Below, piece by piece: positions 8,960 through 15,762 of a stretch of DNA of 48,541 nucleotides. The translations under genes and the position numbers were made by a program. Position 1 is the first letter of the stretch. Each line of letters begins with the position of its first letter. Source of the stretch: Prevotella sp. (GTDB lineage: Bacteria; Bacteroidota; Bacteroidia; Bacteroidales; Bacteroidaceae); assembly GCA_022511045.1 (NCBI GenBank), contig JAFLSF010000012.1:1-48541 (forward strand). Direction: 5' to 3'. A model generated the notes under the pieces. The model was not told the origin of the DNA and did not search any database. It saw nothing but the letters and a program-made list of their open reading frames with translations.

Positions 8960-10335
8960 ACGTAAGAACATTCCGTATAGGTGGTGTACACCCCGAAGAG
9001 AATAAGCTGACTCACGAAGTAGCGACACAAGTTGCAGCCCTTCCCAAGCAGGCTATTTTCCCGCTTAGCCAGCACATTGGTGCTCCTGCCAAGCCCGTTG
9101 TTGCCAAAGGTGACAAGGTAAAGGTTGGTACGCTGATTGCTGAGGCTGGCGGCTTTGTTTCTGCTCCTATTTACAGCAGTGTCAGCGGTACTGTTTTCAA
9201 GATTGATACGGCTATTGATGCCACAGGTTATCGCAAGCCCGTGATTATCATCAATGTTGAGGGTGACGAATGGGAAGAGACGATTGACCGCTCTGATAAG
9301 TTAGAGACCGTCAAGGCTCACCCAGAGTTGACTCCCGAGGAGATTGTAGAGCGCATCAAGACTGCTGGTGTCGTGGGTATGGGTGGTGCCTGTTTCCCCA
9401 CATTCATCAAGCTTTGTCCTCCTCCAACGGCCAAAGCCGAGTGCGTTATCATCAATGCCGTTGAGTGCGAGCCTTATATCACCGCCGACTTCCGTCTGAT
9501 GATGGAACATGCTGACGAGATTATCGTTGGTCTGGAGTTGCTGATGAAGGCCGCTAAAGTTACAAAGGGCTATATCGGTATTGAGACAAACAAGATGCCA
9601 GCTATTGACTTGCTGACCAAGAAATGTGCCGATGCCTTTGCTGGTTCAGCATACAGTGTAGAGGTAGTACCCTTGAAGCAGCGCTATCCGCAGGGTGGTG
9701 AGAAGCAGTTGGTCGACGCCGTGATTCGCCGTCAAGTACCTGCTCCCCCTGCTATCCCCGTCAATGTCGGTGCCATTGTGCAGAACGTAGGTACGGCTTA
9801 TGCCGTCTACGAGGCAGTCATGAAGCGCAAGCCTTTGTTCGAGCGTTATACCACAGTTACTGGCAAGCAGGTGAAAAATCCTGGCAACTTCCTCGTTCGC
9901 ATGGGAACGCCCATGAAAGACCTCATCGAGGCCTGCGGAGGTATGCCCGAGGGCGACAACAAACTGTTGGCTGGTGGCCCGATGATGGGTAAGGCTTTGA
10001 CTTCTGTCGAAGTGCCCATCTGTAAGGGTACCAACTCGGTAACCATTATCTCTGGTGAGGAGGCTCTCCGCAAGGAACCCAACCCCTGTATTCGTTGTGC
10101 CAAGTGTGTCAGCGCATGCCCGATGGGATTGGAGCCCTATTTGCTGGCTAAACTCGCAGCCGTCAAGAACTGGGAGCGTGCCGAGCATGAGGAGGTCGTC
10201 AGCTGTATCGAGTGTGGCTCGTGCCAGTTCACGTGTCCTGCCCACCGTCCGTTGCTCGACAACATCCGTCAGGCCAAGACCACCGTTATGGGGATTATTC
10301 GTGCTCGCGCAGCAGCCGCAGCCCCAAAGAAGTAA
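8956..10335 (+). CDS. rnfC: Rnf complex subunit RnfC (NADH/FMN and iron-sulfur protein)
   Basis: The peripheral subunit that exchanges electrons with NAD(H). The 459 residues contain an N-terminal barrel-sandwich region (about 35-100), a nucleotide/FMN region with GVVGMGGACFPTF near 138-150, an SLBB-type segment, and two 4Fe-4S motifs: CIRCAKCVSACP from Cys378 and CIECGSCQFTCP from about Cys417. An Ala-rich tail closes it. It lacks the long repetitive C-terminal extension of E. coli RnfC. It is translationally coupled to rnfB. Confidence 0.96.
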   Translation: MNVRTFRIGGVHPEENKLTHEVATQVAALPKQAIFPLSQHIGAPAKPVVAKGDKVKVGTLIAEAGGFVSAPIYSSVSGTVFKIDTAIDATGYRKPVIIINVEGDEWEETIDRSDKLETVKAHPELTPEEIVERIKTAGVVGMGGACFPTFIKLCPPPTAKAECVIINAVECEPYITADFRLMMEHADEIIVGLELLMKAAKVTKGYIGIETNKMPAIDLLTKKCADAFAGSAYSVEVVPLKQRYPQGGEKQLVDAVIRRQVPAPPAIPVNVGAIVQNVGTAYAVYEAVMKRKPLFERYTTVTGKQVKNPGNFLVRMGTPMKDLIEACGGMPEGDNKLLAGGPMMGKALTSVEVPICKGTNSVTIISGEEALRKEPNPCIRCAKCVSACPMGLEPYLLAKLAAVKNWERAEHEEVVSCIECGSCQFTCPAHRPLLDNIRQAKTTVMGIIRARAAAAAPKK

Positions 10336-10374
10336 ATCGGTAAATTGTAAATCAGTAAATCCGTAAATAAAATT

Positions 10375-11370
10375 ATGGGAAAGTTAATAGTATCATTATC
10401 ACCTCATGCACACGGAACTGACACCGTCGAGCGCAACATGTATGGCGTTATCATCGCCTTGCTGCCCGCCCTGCTCGTGTCGTTCTACTTCTTCGGCATT
10501 GGTTCAGCCATTGTCTGTGCTACGAGTGTAGTAGCCTGCGTATTCTTCGAGTGGGCTATCAATAAGTTTATGCTCAAGAACGAGCGCAACACCGTTTGCG
10601 ATGGTTCAGCCATTCTTACGGGTCTGTTGCTCGGATTCAACTTGCCGTCCAATCTCCCCATCTGGATTATCATCATCGGTGCCCTGTTTGCCATCGGTGT
10701 TGCCAAGATGACTTTCGGAGGTTTGGGCAATAACCTCTTTAATCCCGCTCTGGTGGGTCGTGCTGCTCTGCTGGTAGCCTTCCCCGCACAGATGACCACA
10801 TGGCCAGCCATTGGCCAGCACACCAGCTACCTCGATGCCGCGACTGGTGCCACTCCGCTGGCTATCATGCAAGAGGCCATCAAGACTGGCGATGCTTCAT
10901 TGCTCGAGAAACTGCCCTCTGCGCTTGACCTCCTCATCGGTAATCATCCCGAGGGTGCTGGTGCTGTGGGTGAGATTTGTGCTTTCGCCCTGCTGTTAGG
11001 CTTGGCCTACATGCTGTGGAAGAAGATTGTCACATGGCACATCCCCGTCAGCATCATTGGTACAGTGTTTGTCTTTGCAGGCATCATGCACCTTGTACAC
11101 CCCGCATACGCCGACCCGTTCAGCGTCATCTTCTCTGGTGGTCTGATGTTAGGTGCCATCTTTATGGCTACCGACTATGTTACGTCGCCCATGACGGCCA
11201 AGGGCCAACTTATCTATGGTGTTTGCATCGGCTTCCTCACCGTTGTCATCCGCTACTGGGGTGCTTATCCCGAGGGTATGTCGTTCGCCATTCTGATAAT
11301 GAACGCCTTTACGCCGCTCATCAATTCTTATGTAAAGCCCAAGCGCTTCGGTGAAGTGCCTGCCAAGTAA
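10375..11370 (+). CDS. rnfD: Rnf complex subunit RnfD (flavinylated membrane protein)
   Basis: An integral membrane subunit of 331 residues with roughly nine hydrophobic segments. TGATPLA, with Thr160, is the site where FMN is attached covalently through a phosphodiester bond in this family. The GNNLFNPALVGRA loop is also characteristic. It follows rnfC after a 39-base gap and is followed by the other flavinylated subunit, RnfG. Covalent FMN attachment needs an ApbE transferase, which is not encoded in this window. Confidence 0.96.
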   Translation: MGKLIVSLSPHAHGTDTVERNMYGVIIALLPALLVSFYFFGIGSAIVCATSVVACVFFEWAINKFMLKNERNTVCDGSAILTGLLLGFNLPSNLPIWIIIIGALFAIGVAKMTFGGLGNNLFNPALVGRAALLVAFPAQMTTWPAIGQHTSYLDAATGATPLAIMQEAIKTGDASLLEKLPSALDLLIGNHPEGAGAVGEICAFALLLGLAYMLWKKIVTWHIPVSIIGTVFVFAGIMHLVHPAYADPFSVIFSGGLMLGAIFMATDYVTSPMTAKGQLIYGVCIGFLTVVIRYWGAYPEGMSFAILIMNAFTPLINSYVKPKRFGEVPAK

Positions 11371-11401
11371 ATTAAAGATGAACAACTAAACATTAGAGAT
11401 T

Positions 11402-12043
11402 ATGAAGAAATTAGAATCATCTTTGACGAATATGGTGCTGGTACTCACATTAGTAGCAGTCATCATGGGTGGCATCCTCGCTTTTGTTAATCACCTTACC
11501 GAGGAGCCCATCAACGAACAGAAAAAGATGGCACTGGACAATGGTATCAAAACCGTCATGGTGTCTGAAATGATAGAAGTTGCCGAGCCCGTTGTGGTGA
11601 CGCAGAACGACGAGAATGGCAAGGAGATTTCTTTCACCATCTATCAGGTGAAGGATGCTCAAGGCCAAGACCTCGGTGCCGCCGTCGAGTCTACTACGGG
11701 TGGTTTCGGCGGAGACTTGAAAGTGCTCGTAGGTTTCGACCCCGAGGGCAAGATTTTAGGTTATACGCTGTTGGAACACGCCGAGACCCCGGGATTGGGT
11801 GCAAAGGCTGACCAGTGGTTCCAGAAGGGAGAGAAGGGCGACATCATCGGAAAGATACCCGCTGAGCCCCTCACCGTCTCTAAGGATGGCGGACAGGTTG
11901 ACGCTATCACTGCCTCGACCATTACCAGCCGTGCCTTCCTCAAGGCAGTCAACAATGCTTACAACGCTTACAAGGCTACACCCGCCAATGCCGATACAGA
12001 CGCAGAGAGCGGAGCCACACAACAAAACAAAGAGGAGGAATAA
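11402..12043 (+). CDS. rnfG: Rnf complex subunit RnfG (FMN-binding)
   Basis: 213 residues: one N-terminal membrane helix (about 9-29) and an extracytoplasmic FMN-binding domain. The flavinylation motif is degenerate: residues 170-175 read TASTIT in place of the usual S/T-G-A-T-x-T. Thr173 occupies the FMN-linked position, with Gly replaced by Ala and Ala by Ser. Other family signatures include HAETPGLGAKAD at about 126-137. The C-terminal tail is hydrophilic. It ends 3 bases before rnfE. The variant motif may simply be the Bacteroidetes form. Confidence 0.94.
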   Translation: MKKLESSLTNMVLVLTLVAVIMGGILAFVNHLTEEPINEQKKMALDNGIKTVMVSEMIEVAEPVVVTQNDENGKEISFTIYQVKDAQGQDLGAAVESTTGGFGGDLKVLVGFDPEGKILGYTLLEHAETPGLGAKADQWFQKGEKGDIIGKIPAEPLTVSKDGGQVDAITASTITSRAFLKAVNNAYNAYKATPANADTDAESGATQQNKEEE

Positions 12044-12046
12044 GCT

Positions 12047-12631
12047 ATGAATTACATGGATATTATAAAGAATGGCATCGTCAAGGATAACCCGACTTTC
12101 GTCCTGATGCTGGGTATGTGTCCCACGCTGGCCACTACCACCTCTGCCATGAATGGTATGTCTATGGGTCTGGCTACTATGGCCGTGCTCATTTGCACCA
12201 ATGTTGTTATCTCGTGTCTCAAGTCTGTAACCCCAGACAAGGTGCGCATCCCAGTCTTTATCGTGGTAATTGCCGCCTTCGTTACACTCTTGCAGATGAT
12301 AATCAAAGCCTATCTGCCTGACATCGACGCCGCCCTGGGCCTGTTCATTCCGCTTATCGTGGTGAACTGTATTATCTTGGGTCGCGCAGAGTCTTTTGCG
12401 GCTAAGAATTCACCCGTAGCCTCGCTGTTCGACGGCATTGGCATCGGCTTAGGCTTCACGTTAGGCCTCACCCTGCTGGGCATCTGCCGTGAGCTGTTGG
12501 GCTCTGGCTCAGTATTCGGACTCGTCCTGCTGCCCGAGGAGTACAACATCCTGCTCTTTGTGTTGCCTCCGGGAGCCTTCATCATGCTGGGCTTCCTCAT
12601 CGCTATTGTGAACAAACTCCGTAAATCGTAA
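12047..12631 (+). CDS. rnfE: Rnf complex subunit RnfE
   Basis: An integral membrane subunit of 194 residues with about six helices, paralogous to RnfA. It has the conserved LGMCPTLATTTSA near the N-terminus and IVVNCIILGRAESFA in the middle. RnfA and RnfE pair in the membrane with opposite topology and hold the buried Fe-S centre between cysteines in these segments. It starts 3 bases after rnfG, so the two are probably translated together. Confidence 0.95.
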   Translation: MNYMDIIKNGIVKDNPTFVLMLGMCPTLATTTSAMNGMSMGLATMAVLICTNVVISCLKSVTPDKVRIPVFIVVIAAFVTLLQMIIKAYLPDIDAALGLFIPLIVVNCIILGRAESFAAKNSPVASLFDGIGIGLGFTLGLTLLGICRELLGSGSVFGLVLLPEEYNILLFVLPPGAFIMLGFLIAIVNKLRKS

Positions 12632-12650
12632 ATCAAACAATTAGGAAATT

Positions 12651-13253
12651 ATGGAATACATATTGATTTTCATTAGCGCAATATTCGTCAATAATATCAT
12701 CCTGTCGCAGTTCCTCGGCATCTGTCCCTTCCTCGGCGTGTCCAAGAAAGTAGATACCTCGCTCGGAATGTCGGCAGCCGTAGCCTTCGTTATGACGCTG
12801 GCAACCATCGTCACATGGCTCGTGCAAAAGTTTGTGCTCGACCCCAACGGCCTGCAATATCTTCAGACCATTGCGTTTATCTTGGTCATCGCCTCACTGG
12901 TGCAGATGGTAGAGATTATTCTGAAGAAGGTGTCGCCCGCTCTCTATCAAGCCTTAGGCATCTTCCTGCCCCTCATCACCACCAACTGCGCAGTGCTCGG
13001 CGTCGCCATTCTGGTCATCCAGAAAGACTTCGACCTCATCCAGAGCGTCGTCTATGCCTTCTCCACAGCCATCGGCTTTGGCTTGGCACTGACCGTCTTT
13101 GCTGGTATGCGCGAGCAGTTAGAGCTGGTCACCGTCCCTAAGGGCATGCGCGGCATGGCTATCGTCATGCTCTCCGCAGGCCTCCTGTCGCTGGCCTTCA
13201 TGGGCTTCTCAGGCGTTGACGGTGGACTCCGCGTCCTCTTTGGACTGAACTAA
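12651..13253 (+). CDS. rnfA: Rnf complex subunit RnfA
   Basis: An integral membrane subunit of 200 residues with about six helices. SQFLGICPFLGVSK and LITTNCAVLGVAI carry the two conserved cysteines that, with those of RnfE, bind the intramembrane 2Fe-2S cluster. It is the last gene of the operon; a strong GC-rich hairpin terminator follows 21 bases after the stop. The gene order rnfB-C-D-G-E-A is the usual one. Confidence 0.96.
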   Translation: MEYILIFISAIFVNNIILSQFLGICPFLGVSKKVDTSLGMSAAVAFVMTLATIVTWLVQKFVLDPNGLQYLQTIAFILVIASLVQMVEIILKKVSPALYQALGIFLPLITTNCAVLGVAILVIQKDFDLIQSVVYAFSTAIGFGLALTVFAGMREQLELVTVPKGMRGMAIVMLSAGLLSLAFMGFSGVDGGLRVLFGLN

Positions 13254-13274
13254 CAACCGTCCAACCATATCACG

Positions 13275-13309
13275 AGAGCCGCCGACATCCCTCCAGAGTC
13301 GGCGGCTCT
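13275..13309 (+). terminator. rnfA terminator
   Basis: AGAGCCGCCGAC (13275-13286) and GTCGGCGGCTCT (13298-13309) form a perfect 12-bp stem with an 11-base loop, followed by a T-rich stretch. It ends the rnf operon. It closely resembles the rprY terminator at 46984-47021. Confidence 0.85.
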
Positions 13310-13334
13310 TCTTTTGTGTCCCTACTGCATACAA

Positions 13335-13464
13335 GTAGCGCGGACTATCCGCACTGTGACTGCGGAGTAAGCACACTCATAGTGCGGACTATCCGCACTC
13401 GTGGTGTGGACTATCCCCGTTCCTGTTGAGGCCTATCCTCACGGGCAACGAGGCCTATTCTCGT
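13335..13464. repeat. Array of short palindromes, copy A
   Basis: Six short units lie in the 352-base gene-free stretch 13254-13605. Unit 1 (13335-13355) has GCGGA-CTA-TCCGC. Unit 2 (13359-13377) reads TGCGGAGTAAGCACAC. Unit 3 (13381-13399) is a perfect hairpin AGTGCGGA-CTA-TCCGCACT. Unit 4 (13404-13419) is GTGTGGACTATCCCCG. Unit 5 (13427-13441) is TGAGG-CCTAT-CCTCA. Unit 6 (13448-13464) is ACGAG-GCCTATT-CTCGT. The loop always holds GGACTAT or GGCCTAT while stem sequence varies. The array lies between the rnfA terminator and the kinase promoter. A related array is at 30847-30997. I do not recognise a named repeat family. Confidence 0.8.
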
Positions 13465-13485
13465 CGTAACAAATCTTGACACACG

Positions 13486-13534
13486 AAAAAGTCCAAAAAA
13501 GTTTTGGCTTTTTGCTTGCTTATTCGTACCTTTG
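13486..13534 (+). promoter_or_regulatory. Promoter of the kinase operon with overlapping inverted repeat
   Basis: TTTG at 13503-13506 and TACCTTTG at 13527-13534 are 20 bases apart, a good Bacteroidetes promoter. An imperfect inverted repeat (AAAAAG-T-CCAAAA at 13486-13498 against TTTTGG-CTTTTT at 13502-13513, one bulged T) lies across the -33 element and could be a regulator site. The predicted start near 13540 leaves a leader of about 65 bases to the ATG at 13606. Confidence 0.65.
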
Positions 13535-13605
13535 CAAGTAACTCAATCCTATGTATATTAAGACCGAGGAATCCATCTGACCCAATCCATGTAGACTGAC
13601 AAACA

Positions 13606-15129
13606 ATGAATTATCCGCTTATATCCGAATACGTAGAATCCATCAAGCTGGCGGAGGACAACTTTGCCGAACTGACTGCGTTACGCCCCGTCTTGGATGC
13701 TGACGGCACGCCTGTGATGAGTAGTGGCAACTTTGCGGTGGTGTTTAAGATGCGAGACGTAGAGACAGGCAAACTCTATGCCGTGCGTTGTTTCCACCGC
13801 GAACAGGCTGGCCGTGCTGAGAGTTACAAGCTGATTGCGGAGGAGTTGCGCGACACGTCCTTTCCCTATTTGGTGTCGTTCCGCTACATGGAGGGCGAAC
13901 TGTTTGTAGACAGCGAGCAGTCGCAAGAAACGGAGTTTCCCGTGTTGCTCATGGACTGGGTGGAGGGTGTCACCCTTGACAAATACCTCCGCGAGCATCT
14001 TGCCGACCAGCGTTCGCTCGACTTGTTGGTCTATCGTTTCAGCCAGTTGGCCGTATGGCTCATGCAGCAGTCCTTTGCTCACGGCGACTTGAAGCCCGAC
14101 AATATTCTGGTGCGTGCTGACGGCTCGCTCGTATTGGTAGACTACGACGGTATGTTTGTTCCCGCCATGCAAGGGCAGCAGGCTCGCGAGTTGGGCAGTC
14201 CCGACTTTCGCCATCCACAACGGACGGAGGATGACTTTGGCGAGCGCATTGACGACTTCTCCATTGTTTCCATGCTCCTTTCGCTGAAACTTATTGCACT
14301 GCATCCCGAATACTTAGAAGAATATGGCGCATCAGACCGCCTGCTCTTTTCCGCCAATGATTATGCCGACCTTTCTGCCTGCCGATTACTCAAGGATGTC
14401 TTGCCGTCGGCTGATGCAGAACTGAACCGCCTGTCCGCCCTGTTCCTGTTGTGCCATTCCACCAAGAACCTTGCCCACGCCTCTTTTATGTTGCTTGAGG
14501 TTGAGAAACCGAAAGCGCAGTTATCTACAAAGGTGACGGATGAGGATTTAGCAAATGCTTGGACGGATGAATATGATGTAATATACAGCAAAGATAAAAA
14601 GCGATTGTTGGAATATCCATACTGGAGTCTTCCAAATTATAGAATCTTAGGAGGAACGGAGGTTATTTGTGATAGTGCTTTTTATAATTGTGAATGTCTC
14701 CATGAGATTATTGTTCCCGCTTCTGTGACTTCAATTGGTTGGGGAGCTTTTAGGGATTGCATCTCTCTCCGAGAGATTTTCCTTCCCGCTTCTGTGACCT
14801 TGATTGGTGATATTGCTTTTATGGGCTGTTCCTCCCTCCGTGAGATTATTATTCCCGATTCTGTGGCTTCAATTGGTTGGGGAGCTTTTAGGGATTGTTC
14901 CTCTCTCCGTGAGATTATTATTCCGCAGTTTGTGACTTCAATCGGTTGGGGGGCTTTTGAATGTTGCTCCTCTCTTCAAAAGATAACTCTTCCTGCTTCT
15001 GTTACCTTTATTGACAGTAATGCTTTTTTGGGTTGTTCCTCTCTCCAAAAGATAATCATTCCCCGCCAAACAAGAGAGAAATTTGAGAAACTATTACCAG
15101 AGTATAAGGATAAACTCGTAGAGCAATGA
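13606..15129 (+). CDS. Protein kinase-like domain fused to BspA-type leucine-rich repeats
   Basis: 507 residues without a signal peptide, so probably cytoplasmic. A Ser/Thr kinase fold covers about 20-300: a glycine-poor loop SSGNFAVVFK (39-48), catalytic loop HGDLKPDNIL (His159, Asp161, Asn166), and Asp179 in DYDGMF standing for DFG. The usual ATP-anchoring lysine of strand 3 is arginine (AVRCF, Arg61), so activity is not certain. Residues 358-486 are 23-residue LRR_5/BspA-like repeats (about five and a half), which usually act as recognition surfaces. The gene heads a four-gene operon and overlaps the next by four bases (ATGA). With the downstream VWA and PP2C proteins it resembles the kinase of TerY-P triads. 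Substrates are unknown. Confidence 0.85.
   Translation: MNYPLISEYVESIKLAEDNFAELTALRPVLDADGTPVMSSGNFAVVFKMRDVETGKLYAVRCFHREQAGRAESYKLIAEELRDTSFPYLVSFRYMEGELFVDSEQSQETEFPVLLMDWVEGVTLDKYLREHLADQRSLDLLVYRFSQLAVWLMQQSFAHGDLKPDNILVRADGSLVLVDYDGMFVPAMQGQQARELGSPDFRHPQRTEDDFGERIDDFSIVSMLLSLKLIALHPEYLEEYGASDRLLFSANDYADLSACRLLKDVLPSADAELNRLSALFLLCHSTKNLAHASFMLLEVEKPKAQLSTKVTDEDLANAWTDEYDVIYSKDKKRLLEYPYWSLPNYRILGGTEVICDSAFYNCECLHEIIVPASVTSIGWGAFRDCISLREIFLPASVTLIGDIAFMGCSSLREIIIPDSVASIGWGAFRDCSSLREIIIPQFVTSIGWGAFECCSSLQKITLPASVTFIDSNAFLGCSSLQKIIIPRQTREKFEKLLPEYKDKLVEQ
14677..15090 (+). repeat. 69-bp tandem repeats coding the LRR tail of the kinase
   Basis: Units begin at 14677, 14746, 14815, 14884, 14953 and 15022, each starting GCTTTT (Ala-Phe). 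Units 2 and 4 share 14 bases exactly at their start (GCTTTTAGGGATTG), and units 1, 3 and 4 end in nearly the same TCAATTGGTTGGGGA text. High DNA identity between units points to recent duplication or conversion inside the gene. Confidence 0.85.
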
Positions 15130-15740
15130 TACTTATAGCAAGCAAAAGAAGAAAGCGGGAGACGCTGATGAAGCAATACCCCGATGCGATACTGGCCGAT
15201 GTGACGAGCAGTGCAACGGACGGACTGGTGAGGCTCAGCCCGTTCTATCCGCACGGCGGCATACCCGTGCCATTCAGCGAGGGTTACACGGCAACGTGTG
15301 TGGAGGCGATATGGCAGGGGCTGAAAGTGTTTGAGGGGTGCGACGTAGACACTTCGCTGTTTGACAACAACACGATGAAAGGACTGAAGCGCACGGTGCG
15401 GAGGTATGGTCGACCATTGGGACACAGGAAAGGGGTGTTCGGCACGGAACTATTAGGATATGTGGAGGCACGGAAGCAGATATACATTCCGACCTACAAA
15501 TGGGTGTTGGAGAACAGGGTGGCGGACATCATAGAGCGGTTGCGCAAGGCAAGCCAGACGAAGACGATAGTGCTGCTGGACTACGACACAAACGCCGATG
15601 TGGAGGAGGCGAAGAAGCCGCTATCGCACGCATCGCTGGTAAAGGCTTATGTGGAGGGAATATATCCTTACGGAGATAAGGTGGCGGATAATATGCAAGG
15701 GAAAGGATGTACGGAAATGGAAATTCCGTTTGCAGAATAG
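15126..15740 (+). CDS. NADAR-like protein, candidate ADP-ribosylglycohydrolase/antitoxin
   Basis: 204 residues, no signal peptide or membrane segment. I cannot place it in a named family with certainty. By eye, LSPFYPHGGIPV (37-48) followed by CVEAIWQGLKVF (58-69) follows the NADAR/YbiA pattern (S-N-F...P-hydrophobic...S-E-H-x-x-Q-A-x-K-F), with Glu60, Gln64 and Lys67 matching conserved positions. RRYGRPLGHRKG (92-103) fits the next conserved stretch. The C-terminal part holds VLLDYDTNAD and KPLSHASLVKAY. Known NADAR proteins remove ADP-ribose from modified guanine and serve as antitoxins beside DarT toxins. A DarT-like gene begins 22 bases downstream, which supports the reading. The start overlaps the kinase stop (ATGA), so the two are coupled. 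It could instead be an unrelated conserved protein. Confidence 0.55.
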   Translation: MILIASKRRKRETLMKQYPDAILADVTSSATDGLVRLSPFYPHGGIPVPFSEGYTATCVEAIWQGLKVFEGCDVDTSLFDNNTMKGLKRTVRRYGRPLGHRKGVFGTELLGYVEARKQIYIPTYKWVLENRVADIIERLRKASQTKTIVLLDYDTNADVEEAKKPLSHASLVKAYVEGIYPYGDKVADNMQGKGCTEMEIPFAE

Positions 15741-15762
15741 AAAGCAATGAACAAACTAAATA

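Noticed and set aside
8327..9028. 233-codon open frame on the minus strand over rnfB/rnfC
   Set aside because: Antisense to conserved cysteine-rich genes; no domain pattern or promoter.
13335..13464. CRISPR array
   Set aside because: Units are 15-20 bases, not identical, with no spacers of constant length and no cas genes nearby.
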